Shown here piece by piece: positions 32,956 to 41,806 of a DNA stretch of 64,000 nt; within the stretch, counting starts at the first letter, position 1, and each line of letters starts with the position of its first letter. The stretch covers positions 1 through 64,000 of the forward strand of contig CACYVC010000025.1 of NCBI GenBank assembly GCA_902777835.1. The letters run 5' to 3'. The notes beneath the pieces are model-generated. The model was not told the DNA's origin and did not search any database. It saw nothing but the letters and a program-made list of their open reading frames with translations. Made by a program: the position numbers and the translations under genes. The DNA is from an uncultured Bacteroidales bacterium. GTDB lineage: Bacteria > Bacteroidota > Bacteroidia > Bacteroidales > Muribaculaceae.

Positions 32956-35196
32956 TTATTTCTTGCTTTTGTAGTAGTTCATCAAGCAGCCTTGTGCAAG
33001 AATCTCACGTTCGTCGGGAGTGAGGTTCTGGAAGAACAGGTGTATGTCCTTAACGCCGTCGGCAGTGATAACCTTAGCGTCGATTTCCTCCTTACCGCTA
33101 ACGATGGCCTCGCGGATGCTAGGAACGAATACGAAGTCGCCTGGGTTGTAGTTGAACTCGGTCTCAGGAGCGATAGTGAAAGGAACAATACCCCAGTTGA
33201 TGCAGTTGCTGCGATAACGCTTAGTTGCATACTCATAGCAGATGTTGGCGTCGCCACCAAGCACCTTCTGGCAAGAAGCGGCCTGCTCACGTGCACTACC
33301 ATCACCAGGACGGTTAGCAAATACGCATGAGCCGAACGAAGTGTCCTCGGCCTTAGCACCCACCTTAGCGAGAGCGTTTGCAACGTTCTCAGGAACATTG
33401 CCAGCACGACGCTCGAGGTCTTGTGCCTGGATGCGCTTGCTCAAACCTACATACTCAGGAACGCGGCGCGAGAGAGCAAACTCAGAGAGCTTCAATGGGT
33501 TAGAACGGTAGCTTGAAGTCTCACCCGAAGGAATCAACTCATCTGTAGTGGTAACGGGATCGTGGATAACGGCTGCCAACTCGAGGAGCATATTGTCCTG
33601 CATTGGATACATCTTGGGCCAATCCTTGATGTTAGGACCATACTTGAGTTCCTCTTTGAGGTCGGCCTTCTCATAGCCGTTGAATACACGGCGTTGATAT
33701 ACGCGCTCGTCGAAGTCATAAGGCTTGTGATCGTCGGTGTAGTCAACATCGGTAGCAGCTGTGATAACGCCACCATTGGCAGCTGTTGCAGCGATTGAAC
33801 GTGCATCCATCAGAGCAACGAGCGAGATTTGACCCTGGCCAGGCTTAGAACCCTCGCGGTTGGGGAAGTTACGAGTGGTGTGACGGATACTCAGACCATT
33901 GTTGCTAGGAACGTCACCGGCACCGAAGCAAGGACCGCAGAATGCGGGCTTGATAACTACGCCAGCCTCAAGCAGCTCCTCAGCAATGCGGTTGCGAGTA
34001 GTTGCCAGATAAACGGGAACTGACTGTGGATAAGCACTCATGGTGAAGTAGTCGTTACCAATGCTAGCGCCCTTCATGATAGAAGCGGCAGCGCTGAGGT
34101 TGTCGTAAGTACCTCCCGAGCAACCAGCGATGATACCCTGATCGGCGTGAACCTTACCATCAATTACCTTGTCGACGAGGTCAACCTGAATCTTGTCGCC
34201 AAAGCGCTTCTTAGCATCTTCCTCAACAGCCTTCAAGATCTCAACAGGATTCTCCTGGAGCTCATGGATGGTGTAAGCGTTAGATGGGTGGAATGGGAGA
34301 GCAATCATTGACTCTTGAGTACTCAGGTCAATCTTGATCATTGCATCGTAGTAAGCAACCTTACCGGGTTTCAACTCACGATAGTCCTGTGGACGTTTGT
34401 GAATCTCGTAGTGGTGCTTAACCTCGTCGTCTGTAACCCAAATAGAGCTCAAGCAAGTGGTCTCAGTGGTCATGATGTCAATACCGTTACGGAAATCGAT
34501 TGGCAACTCCTTAACGCCAGGACCAGCAAACTCAAGAACTTTATTCTTTACGGAGCCGCTCTCAAAAGTGGCCTTTACGAGAGAGATGGCAACATCGTGA
34601 GGACCAACACCCTTGCGGGGCTTGCCTTCTAACCAAACGAGCACTACCTCGGGAGCGTTGATGTCCCAAGTGTTCTTAAGCAGCTGCTTAACGAGCTCGC
34701 CACCACCTTCACCAACACCCATGTTACCAAGCGAGCCATAGCGAGTGTGGCTATCGCTACCCAGAATCATGTTGCCGCATTTAACCATTGCTTCGCGAGC
34801 ATACTGGTGTATAACGGCCTGGTTAGCAGGAACGTAGATGCCACCATACTTCTTGGCGGCTGAGAGACCGAATACATGGTCGTCTTCGTTGATTGTACCA
34901 CCAACGGCGCAAAGCGAGTTGTGGCAGTTGGTCATTGCGTAAGGCAATGGGAATTTGTCGAGACCGCTGGCGCGAGCAGTTTGGATAATGCCCACGTAGG
35001 TAATGTCATGCGACATCATAGCGTCGAAGCGGATTCTCATCTTCTTACCCTTGCTGCCATCTACGTCGTGAGAGCGCAGAATGCCGTAGGTAATAGTGTT
35101 TTCGCGTGCCTCGTCGGCCGAAGGCATGCCAGTTGCGTCGGTGCGGATTTCGGCACCGTCAATCAAGTAAACTCCATGTTTGATTAATTCTACCAT
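32956..35196 (-). CDS. acn: Aconitate hydratase, atypical Bacteroidota type
   Basis: The 746-residue protein has the aconitase order: a DSHTRYGSLGNMGVGEGG segment near 150, a cluster-ligand site and a C-terminal swivel domain with FVFVPSIREAIVSG. The cluster ligands are Cys in IAGCSGGTYDN and the pair in CGPCFGAGD. The first motif differs from the usual SCTN form, placing it in a diverged hydratase branch common in this phylum. It interconverts citrate and isocitrate, or a related hydroxyacid. It sits between the citrate lyase genes and icd. Confidence 0.88.
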   Translation of the reverse strand: MVELIKHGVYLIDGAEIRTDATGMPSADEARENTITYGILRSHDVDGSKGKKMRIRFDAMMSHDITYVGIIQTARASGLDKFPLPYAMTNCHNSLCAVGGTINEDDHVFGLSAAKKYGGIYVPANQAVIHQYAREAMVKCGNMILGSDSHTRYGSLGNMGVGEGGGELVKQLLKNTWDINAPEVVLVWLEGKPRKGVGPHDVAISLVKATFESGSVKNKVLEFAGPGVKELPIDFRNGIDIMTTETTCLSSIWVTDDEVKHHYEIHKRPQDYRELKPGKVAYYDAMIKIDLSTQESMIALPFHPSNAYTIHELQENPVEILKAVEEDAKKRFGDKIQVDLVDKVIDGKVHADQGIIAGCSGGTYDNLSAAASIMKGASIGNDYFTMSAYPQSVPVYLATTRNRIAEELLEAGVVIKPAFCGPCFGAGDVPSNNGLSIRHTTRNFPNREGSKPGQGQISLVALMDARSIAATAANGGVITAATDVDYTDDHKPYDFDERVYQRRVFNGYEKADLKEELKYGPNIKDWPKMYPMQDNMLLELAAVIHDPVTTTDELIPSGETSSYRSNPLKLSEFALSRRVPEYVGLSKRIQAQDLERRAGNVPENVANALAKVGAKAEDTSFGSCVFANRPGDGSAREQAASCQKVLGGDANICYEYATKRYRSNCINWGIVPFTIAPETEFNYNPGDFVFVPSIREAIVSGKEEIDAKVITADGVKDIHLFFQNLTPDEREILAQGCLMNYYKSKK

Positions 35197-35240
35197 AGTG
35201 AATTTAGAAATTTAATTAGTTATAACTATTAAAAAATGAA

Positions 35241-36992
35241 TTAATTATTATCTTTTTTGATTATTGCGGAGAGAAATAAGGTGAGCGACAACATGTCGGC
35301 AGCACCACCAGGAGAAATATTCGACTCAATGAAACGTCGGTTCATTTGCTCCAGACCTTCTATAGAGAAATTCTTGAGCAAATGAGCTGCATCACGTTTC
35401 ACTTGCTGAGCCATTTCATACCCAACACGGTGAATGACATTAGTATCGTCGAGCTCACTCATTATCAATAATAGGGTCTTGTGTTTAATGTTTCCATCGG
35501 CCTTATTGTCGATGAAAAACTTTAACCAAAAGTTTGTTAACTCTTTATAGCCGTTTTGTGCGAGTTCAAGAGCTCCAGCAACTGAATGCTTGCGTTTGAT
35601 ATTTGCTCCGTGAGTATCGCTTCCACCAGACATTTGGCTTGCGATGGTTGCAACGGTTTGGCTCCAGTTTGAAATATCATCTTTTCCCAATGCAATGCAG
35701 TGGCAAGCAGCGACCACAGCTAGTCCCATTGAGAACAATGCACCACGATGAGTGTTTACCCCACCAGTAGCATGGAGCATTTCTTTCTCGGCTTCAATTC
35801 CTATCTGCTGAAGCATAGATGCTTCGGGAAGGGTAGTGCCATAACTCATCACAGCAAGTTTTGTGAAGAATGTCCTCAGAGCATTGATGCTCTTAAGCAT
35901 AATGCTATAGTCCATATCGGTATGTGCTCCATTGTCGTGAGAGTCAACCAACCCTGGTTTTGGAGTAAGGTCAAGCTCTTGCTTCAAAGCATTGACAGCA
36001 AGCCACGACACTAGATAGGGGGTAGTTGTGCTTGGAACCAAGTCCTTAGTCTTACAAAAATCACCACAGGCAAGCTTTTGTCTAACAACAGAAGCACTGA
36101 TTGGTTGACCATCTTTCTCAATTCGAGGCACTTCAACAACCTCAATGCCTTGTTTTGGCAAGATGGATTTCATAGCTTCGTTGTAGTTGCGAGTTAGTTC
36201 ATCAGCAGGTTCACTACCTACAAAACGCACTGATACACCAAGAGCAGGAGCGATGTTACGAGCAGTGATGTCGAGGTCAAGCTCAATCTGCGCTAATGCA
36301 GCATCGCTAGCTTGCTTAATGAAATAGGATGGGAAAGTAGCAGCCGATATTATGTAGCTGCTGCCACGGCACACTGTAACATTAGTAAGATGTGAACATC
36401 CGGCTTTCACCATTTCCAAACGTTCCTCGCTAGAGAATTGCGATTTGTCTTCGCCAACAACGATGACATATAGATTATCAACCTGTTCTGCCGCTTGCTC
36501 AACAAGATGCTGATGGCCAAGAGTGAACGGATTAGCATTCATCACAATCATGCCGTTTTTGCCATCTTTTTTTAAAGAAGTCAGGTATTTGACATAGTTG
36601 GAAAGTCCTTCAAGACCGTTCTCAAGAAGAATTGCCTTGCTGCTCTCTCCTAATGTCTTAAACCCAAGGCTTTCAAAGATGTCGACATTGCCTGGTTTTG
36701 TGAACACCTTTACGTTGGTGTGCCCTTGATTTGCCATCTGTGACATCAGGTGGGAGATGAGTTGCTGACTCATTCCAGTGCCACGCAGCGAATCATCAAC
36801 AGCGATGCATTTGATGATATCTTCTTTGAATCCACCACCTGCGAGAATCTTATAGTTCTCACGATCAACAACAGTGGCATAATAGTCCATGTCGTCAAGA
36901 CGCAATTCACTTTTGGCGAGGAAATCCTCAACCATAGTGCGATTGCGCTTGAGCGAAAGAGGCATTTCTACTATGTCATAATTGTTGAACAT
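35241..36992 (-). CDS. citC: Fused citrate lyase ligase and triphosphoribosyl-dephospho-CoA synthase
   Basis: The 583-residue protein appears to combine two activities. Residues 1-130 form a GNAT-like part (GTGMSQQLISHLM). Residues about 145-330 form the CitC nucleotidylyltransferase (NPFTLGHQHL, ISASVVRQKL), which acetylates the lyase prosthetic group. From about 335 to 583 comes a CitG domain (TPKPGLVDSHDNGAHTDMDY, GGVNTHRGALFSMG), which makes the precursor of the CoA-like prosthetic group. No separate citG is in the window. It overlaps citX by 17 bases. Confidence 0.9.
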   Translation of the reverse strand: MFNNYDIVEMPLSLKRNRTMVEDFLAKSELRLDDMDYYATVVDRENYKILAGGGFKEDIIKCIAVDDSLRGTGMSQQLISHLMSQMANQGHTNVKVFTKPGNVDIFESLGFKTLGESSKAILLENGLEGLSNYVKYLTSLKKDGKNGMIVMNANPFTLGHQHLVEQAAEQVDNLYVIVVGEDKSQFSSEERLEMVKAGCSHLTNVTVCRGSSYIISAATFPSYFIKQASDAALAQIELDLDITARNIAPALGVSVRFVGSEPADELTRNYNEAMKSILPKQGIEVVEVPRIEKDGQPISASVVRQKLACGDFCKTKDLVPSTTTPYLVSWLAVNALKQELDLTPKPGLVDSHDNGAHTDMDYSIMLKSINALRTFFTKLAVMSYGTTLPEASMLQQIGIEAEKEMLHATGGVNTHRGALFSMGLAVVAACHCIALGKDDISNWSQTVATIASQMSGGSDTHGANIKRKHSVAGALELAQNGYKELTNFWLKFFIDNKADGNIKHKTLLLIMSELDDTNVIHRVGYEMAQQVKRDAAHLLKNFSIEGLEQMNRRFIESNISPGGAADMLSLTLFLSAIIKKDNN

Positions 36993-37485
36993 AGGCTTCT
37001 ACCATTTGTTGGATTTTGGCGTTGAGTTCTTGAGGTGTGTGAGTGCGATTACGCATACAATAACGCGCCTCGTTGTCACACATCAGGCATCGGCGTGGTT
37101 GGAATCCAGCAGTCTCACGTTTAACGGGAACACCATCGACATCGAGAACGTCAATATCGAAGAGTCTTCCCAATGGGTGATTGTCTTCAATGTCGCAAGC
37201 AATCAACTTTGTGTCGAGTTGTGAGAGATTGGTCACAACGTAGGCTTCATATCCCGTCTCAAGGTCTCGAGTGACAACATCAACGATATTTCCTTCAAGC
37301 TTATTGAGCAGGGTGTTAATTGCTGCTTGTGAGACAATTAAAGAGAAAAGATTACGCTTGACGTTACCTGGCATTATTACCGTGAGGCATACAAGAGTTA
37401 GGTTGGGGTATCTCTCCCTCAACTTTTGCTGCATTTCAACTCTACGGTCACGGCTTGCCAGCAACTTGTCAAGCGTAATCTCCAT
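36976..37485 (-). CDS. citX: Apo-citrate lyase phosphoribosyl-dephospho-CoA transferase CitX
   Basis: The 169-residue protein has the CitX motifs GRLFDIDVLDVDG, CLMCDNEARYC and RNRTH. CitX attaches the CoA-like prosthetic group to a serine of the acyl carrier CitD. It lies between citF and the citC-citG fusion, overlapping the latter. Its target serine is missing from the citD-like frame of this operon (39896-40138). Confidence 0.92.
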   Translation of the reverse strand: MEITLDKLLASRDRRVEMQQKLRERYPNLTLVCLTVIMPGNVKRNLFSLIVSQAAINTLLNKLEGNIVDVVTRDLETGYEAYVVTNLSQLDTKLIACDIEDNHPLGRLFDIDVLDVDGVPVKRETAGFQPRRCLMCDNEARYCMRNRTHTPQELNAKIQQMVEAYVQQL

Positions 37486-37508
37486 TATTGATATTTAGGC
37501 TTCAAGAA

Positions 37509-39044
37509 TTAGTCCTTAATGTTCTTGATAACATCCATAACCGATCCATCGCGGTTCATAACGATGCCAACAACCTTGTCGCCGAATGGCAGTGGTGCAG
37601 CCTCGCCAATGATGCTCTTGGCCTTGTCGCGCAGTGCGGTAATCTCAACGATTTCGATACCAGCAGCCTGCAGACGCTCCTTGAGCTCAGGACGGCGTGG
37701 ATTTACAGCGATGCCAAATTCAGTAACCACAACATCAACAGTAGAACCAGGGGTGATGAGAGTAGTAACCTCGTCAACAACGCATGGGATGCGACCACGA
37801 AGCAATGGGCAAACGATAACTGAGAGTGCAGAGTCGGCTGCAGTATCGGGGTGACCGCCAATTGCACCACGGATAATACCATCGCTACCTACGAGCACGT
37901 TAACGTTGAAGTTCACGTCAACCTCAAGGGCCGAAAGGATAACAACATCAAGGAAGTGAGTTGCAGATCCTTGTTCCAGCAATGCGGCATACTCATTGGC
38001 CGAAACGCTCTTGTGCATTGGATCATTCATCAATGACTCGGCAGCAACCTTGTCGAACGACTGAACGTCGATAAGGCGGTCGATAAGACCTTCTTGATGC
38101 AGTTTCACCATGTGGCTGGTGATGCCACCAAGTGCGAAGCGAGCCTTGATGCCCTTGTCTATCATTGCTTGACGCAGATATTTGGTAACAGCGAGTGAAG
38201 CGCCGCCCGAACCGGTCTGCAGTGAGAAGCCATTCTCAAAATATCCACTATTGATAACCACTTTAGCTGCCTTCTTGGCGAGGAGGATATCGCGTGGGTT
38301 CTTGGTGTCGCGGATGGCGCCCGAAGAAATCTTGCTTGAGTCACCTACTGAGTCAACTACTACTACGAAGTCAACATCGGCCTCACTGATTGCATTGAGT
38401 TGGTTAGGATAGTCAACTAGGTCATCGGTAAGGATGACGGTCTTATCGGCATATTTTGCATCAGGAAGTGCATATCCCAGAGAACCGCAGATACTCTTGG
38501 CATTCTCGCTCATCGAGAAACCAGCAGCATTACCTAGAGGGTCGCAAGAAGAAGCGCCAAGGAATGCTACGTCGATGTGAAGCTCACCTGTGGCGATGGC
38601 ATAACCACGAGAACCGTGTGAACGGAACACAACTGGCTCATCCATCAAACCATGCGATACCTCAGTAGCAAGGTCGCCGCGAAGACCAGAAGTAGAGATT
38701 TTGGTGATTACACCATTCTTGATATGCTCAATAAGTGGTTTGTGAACGTCGATAAGACTTGAAGAGGCAAGGTGCAAATTCTTGAAACCCATCTCTGCGA
38801 GTTTGTCAACAACCATATTGATCACCTTGTCACCTCCACGGAAGTGATGGTGGAACGAGATTGTCATGCCGTCCTTGAGACCACTCTTCTTGATAGCTTC
38901 TTCAAGGGTTACCACTTTACCTGATTTTCTTTGCAGGTCGTGACGTGGAGTGCTGTTCTTTACTAAGTCGTCTTTGAAGACGTCTTTACCCATTTTCTTT
39001 GCAGCTGCTGCAATGAGATCTGCTCTGTCTTTTATGCTGTTCAT
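37509..39044 (-). CDS. citF: Citrate lyase alpha subunit (citrate CoA-transferase)
   Basis: The 511-residue protein matches CitF: SFHHHFRGGDKV near residue 62, LTDDLVDYPN, ASSCDPLGNAAG, and GGHPDTAADSALSV near the end. It swaps citrate for acetate on the carrier protein to form citryl-ACP. It overlaps citE by four bases, so the two are translationally coupled. Confidence 0.95.
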   Translation of the reverse strand: MNSIKDRADLIAAAAKKMGKDVFKDDLVKNSTPRHDLQRKSGKVVTLEEAIKKSGLKDGMTISFHHHFRGGDKVINMVVDKLAEMGFKNLHLASSSLIDVHKPLIEHIKNGVITKISTSGLRGDLATEVSHGLMDEPVVFRSHGSRGYAIATGELHIDVAFLGASSCDPLGNAAGFSMSENAKSICGSLGYALPDAKYADKTVILTDDLVDYPNQLNAISEADVDFVVVVDSVGDSSKISSGAIRDTKNPRDILLAKKAAKVVINSGYFENGFSLQTGSGGASLAVTKYLRQAMIDKGIKARFALGGITSHMVKLHQEGLIDRLIDVQSFDKVAAESLMNDPMHKSVSANEYAALLEQGSATHFLDVVILSALEVDVNFNVNVLVGSDGIIRGAIGGHPDTAADSALSVIVCPLLRGRIPCVVDEVTTLITPGSTVDVVVTEFGIAVNPRRPELKERLQAAGIEIVEITALRDKAKSIIGEAAPLPFGDKVVGIVMNRDGSVMDVIKNIKD

Positions 39045-39859
39045 TGTATGTCCTCCTTTGTTAAAATAACGGCGATTACGCCCGAACCCTTCTTCTCGGC
39101 CTCCTTGATGGCGGCAAGAATGGTGAGAGACTTCTGAATATCTTTCTCCTTTGGAGCAAATACTTCGTTAACAACCTCAATTTGACGTGGGTTGATGATA
39201 GATTTGCCATCAAAACCAAGCTTCTTAATTGCCTCAACTTCGTTGCGGAAGGTCTCCATGTCATTGAGGTTAGAGTAAACGGTATCGAGGGCATCGATGC
39301 CAGCAGCACGAGCAGCAACAACGATAGTCTCGCGGGCAAGGAGTAACTCACTGCCTTCGGGAGTGCGTTGAGTCTTAAGGTTGGCGCTATAGTCCTCAGC
39401 ACCAAGAGCGATACCCATCATGCGCTTCGAGGCAGTAGCGATGGCGTAGGCGTTTACTACACCAAGTGCGCTCTCAATAGCTGCCATGATTTGAGTGCGA
39501 CCAAGGCAACCAATCTCTTTCTCTACTTTCTCAATTTCACGCTCAACTTCGATCACCTCTTCGGCAGTCTCGGTCTTTGGCATGCGGATAACATCAACAC
39601 CAGCCTTTACTACAGCCTCAATATCTTTTTTGCCATAGGGGGTGTTGAGTGGGTTGATGCGAACAACCATCTCGGTGTCACCGTAGTCGATTGTTTTAAG
39701 TGCGTTATACACGAGCAGACGGGCAGTGTCTTTCTCTGCCATTGTCACGCTGTCTTCAAGGTCGAGCATGATAGAATCAGGACCATAAATATAGGCATCG
39801 GCCATCATTCCAGGGTTGTTGCCTGGAACAAACATCATTGTTCTTCTTAATCTTTCCAT
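39041..39859 (-). CDS. citE: Citrate lyase beta subunit (citryl-ACP lyase)
   Basis: The 272-residue HpcH/HpaI-type protein has Mg2+-binding and catalytic segments: LDLEDSVTMAEKDTAR, RINPLNTP, AAIESALGVV and GAEDYSANL. It cleaves citryl-ACP into oxaloacetate and acetyl-ACP. The start MERLRRTMMFVPGNNPGM is typical. It is the second frame of the cit operon, 36 bases after the citD-like frame. Confidence 0.95.
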   Translation of the reverse strand: MERLRRTMMFVPGNNPGMMADAYIYGPDSIMLDLEDSVTMAEKDTARLLVYNALKTIDYGDTEMVVRINPLNTPYGKKDIEAVVKAGVDVIRMPKTETAEEVIEVEREIEKVEKEIGCLGRTQIMAAIESALGVVNAYAIATASKRMMGIALGAEDYSANLKTQRTPEGSELLLARETIVVAARAAGIDALDTVYSNLNDMETFRNEVEAIKKLGFDGKSIINPRQIEVVNEVFAPKEKDIQKSLTILAAIKEAEKKGSGVIAVILTKEDIQ

Positions 39860-39895
39860 TGTTTCTTGAGTTTAAAAGATTGATAAATGAAATGA

Positions 39896-40138
39896 TTAAG
39901 CCCAAACGTCAACGCCTGTCGAGCGCACAGCAGCAGCAGTAACGCGTGCCTTGATAGTGCAGTCGAGAGCGCCCTTGTCGGTGGCTTTCACATTTGCTTT
40001 GGTAATGCCCAATTCTGTTAGGGTGTTGATGATCACTTTCTTGATTTGCTCGCCAAATTGATAGGCTACCGTGCTGTCGAGCTCAATGTGTAGTCCGTCA
40101 ACGTCAGATGGCGCAATTTGGATAAGAAATGTTGATTT
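39896..40138 (-). pseudogene. citD: Citrate lyase acyl carrier (gamma), N-terminally truncated
   Basis: This 80-codon open frame matches the CitD body: FLIQIAPSDVDGLHIELDS, QFGEQIKKVIINTLTELGI, DKGALDCTIKARVTAAAVR. The frame is closed by TAA at 40139-40141, exactly where the conserved ESSD segment should be. The residues known to precede it, including the serine that carries the prosthetic group (Ser14 in Klebsiella), are absent, and I found no ATG, GTG or TTG in frame near the start. Frames with a shift in the T5A5 run upstream do not restore them. It is either a pseudogene, a recent deletion or an assembly fault. Confidence 0.7.
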
Positions 40139-40187
40139 TTAAAAATTATGTTATAAGAATAATTGTTTCTTGCTATTAAAAAGTAAG

Positions 40188-40218
40188 CAAAAGTAGGTAT
40201 ATTTTTGGAACTGACAAA
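40188..40218 (-). promoter_or_regulatory. Promoter of the citrate lyase operon
   Basis: Minus-strand TTTG (40215-40218), a 19-base spacer and TACTTTTG (40188-40195) fit the Bacteroidota consensus. The transcript would start about 45 bases before the citD-like frame, leaving little room for the missing N-terminus. Confidence 0.8.
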
Positions 40219-40257
40219 AGTTTTTCAACGAAAAAAATGCCTGAAATACATTTATTT

Positions 40258-40283
40258 AAAACAATTTCACGATTAATTGTTTT
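40258..40283. promoter_or_regulatory. Inverted repeat upstream of the cit promoter
   Basis: AAAACAATT and AATTGTTTT form a perfect 9-base inverted repeat with an 8-base spacer, about 40 bases upstream of the -33 box. It could be an activator site, but no regulator gene is adjacent. Confidence 0.35.
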
Positions 40284-40402
40284 AACTATAAAATTAACTT
40301 TTTCATGGTTTTTGAAGTAGAGGTTTCACTTTGTTGCAAAGTTTGAAAAAATACTTGATTTGTTAATATTTTAATGCTTAAATATGATAATTCGTAAAAA
40401 GC

Positions 40403-40443
40403 AAAAGTGGACAAATTTCTTTTGAAAAAATGTCCACTTTTTA
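40403..40443 (-). terminator. Terminator after ackA
   Basis: AAAAGTGGACA and TGTCCACTTTT form a stem with T-rich flanks just beyond the ackA stop on the minus strand. Confidence 0.8.
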
Positions 40444-40464
40444 TCTTTATTATTGCGCTATGGC

Positions 40465-41673
40465 TTATGGCTCGCGACCTTCTATAATGGCCTCAGTGTC
40501 GCGTGCAATCATATATTCCTCATCGGTCATGACAACAACAACCTTTACCTTGCTATCAGGGGTGCTGATTTCGCCTTCTTTGCCACGCCACAGTTTATCG
40601 TTGAGTTCCTCGTCTATTTTAACGCCAAGGTACTCAAGATTGCGGCAGATGTTGCGACGGGTAGGAGTCTGGTTTTCTCCAACACCACCAGTGAATGCGA
40701 TAATGTCAACGCCATTTAACTCGGCAGCATAAGCACCAATGTATTTCAGGATGCGCAGCTCATACATGTCCATGGCGAGTTTGGCAACGGGGTTGCCCTT
40801 GTCAATCTCGTCACAAATCTCACGCATATCGCTTGAAATGCCAGTAATGCCGAGCACACCGCTCTCCTTGTTTACGATACGCATAAGGTCCTTGGCAGTG
40901 AGGTTATATTTCTCCATCAAGAAGATGAGAGCACCAGGATCAACATCGCCACTACGAGTGCCCATCATCAGACCCTCGGTAGGAGTGAGGCCCATAGAGG
41001 TGTCAATGCTCTCACCATTACGAATAGCGCTGATACTTGCACCATTGCCAATGTGGCAGCAGATGATCTTCTTGTCTTTCCAGTCAGTGTTTAGCATCTC
41101 GCACACGCGGCGTGATACAAAGCGGTGGCTAGTTCCGTGGAATCCGTAGCGACGCACATGATCCTCCTCATAATACTTCATAGGAAGAGGGTAGAGGTAG
41201 GCATACTTTGGCATAGTCTGATGGAAAGCAGTGTCAAATACTGCCACCTGAGGCACATTGGGTAACACCTTTGTAATCGCCTCAATACCAGCCATGTTTA
41301 CTGGATTGTGAAGGGGAGCAATGTTATAGCACTCCTTTATCATATCTTTCACCTCGTCGGTGATGAGCATACTCTTGTTGAACTTCTCACCACCATGTAC
41401 TACGCGATGACCAACGGCGTCGATTTCGTCAAAACTCTTGATGCAGCCGTACTCAGAATTAACGAGTGCGTCGAGAATTGCCTTGATGGCACCATCGTGA
41501 TTGATGAGTCCCAAGTCAACATTCTTCTTGCCGTCTTCAAGCTTCATCTTGATGAATGCGTCGGGCAAACCAATTTTTTCCACACCGCCCTCTGCAAGGA
41601 TAGTGTTGCTTTTTACCTCGATGAGTTTGTACTTGGCAGAGCTACTGCCACAGTTGAGCACTAAAATGTTCAT
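40465..41673 (-). CDS. ackA: Acetate kinase
   Basis: The 402-residue protein starts MNILVLNCGSSSAKYKL and has VHGGEKF, AVFDTAFHQTMP, CHIGNGASISAI, GLTPTEGLMMGTRSGDVDP and FTGGVGENQ, all hallmarks of AckA. It interconverts acetyl phosphate and ADP with acetate and ATP. It follows pta on the same strand, 133 bases downstream, with a tandem TCTAGA repeat in the gap. No separate promoter is evident, so pta-ackA is probably one operon. Confidence 0.97.
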   Translation of the reverse strand: MNILVLNCGSSSAKYKLIEVKSNTILAEGGVEKIGLPDAFIKMKLEDGKKNVDLGLINHDGAIKAILDALVNSEYGCIKSFDEIDAVGHRVVHGGEKFNKSMLITDEVKDMIKECYNIAPLHNPVNMAGIEAITKVLPNVPQVAVFDTAFHQTMPKYAYLYPLPMKYYEEDHVRRYGFHGTSHRFVSRRVCEMLNTDWKDKKIICCHIGNGASISAIRNGESIDTSMGLTPTEGLMMGTRSGDVDPGALIFLMEKYNLTAKDLMRIVNKESGVLGITGISSDMREICDEIDKGNPVAKLAMDMYELRILKYIGAYAAELNGVDIIAFTGGVGENQTPTRRNICRNLEYLGVKIDEELNDKLWRGKEGEISTPDSKVKVVVVMTDEEYMIARDTEAIIEGREP

Positions 41674-41723
41674 AAAATAGTTTTTATTTTTTAGTATTTA
41701 GTTATTTAGTTTTTAATTTGTGG

Positions 41724-41759
41724 TCTAGAAATTCTAGAGAATCTAGATTATCTAGGCTT
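41724..41759. repeat. Four tandem 9-base TCTAGAnnn repeats
   Basis: TCTAGAAAT, TCTAGAGAA, TCTAGATTA and TCTAGGCTT follow each other with an exact 9-base period in the pta-ackA gap. CTAG is normally scarce in bacterial DNA, so four copies in 36 bases is unusual. Confidence 0.7.
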
Positions 41760-41806
41760 GATGAGGATATGGATTCACTCTCAACTCTTCCCTCTCAACT
41801 CTCTCC

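Noticed and set aside
40139..40180. Frameshift in the T5A5 run restoring a full citD
   Set aside because: Neither other frame upstream of the run encodes the conserved carrier N-terminus or has an ATG in a suitable place.
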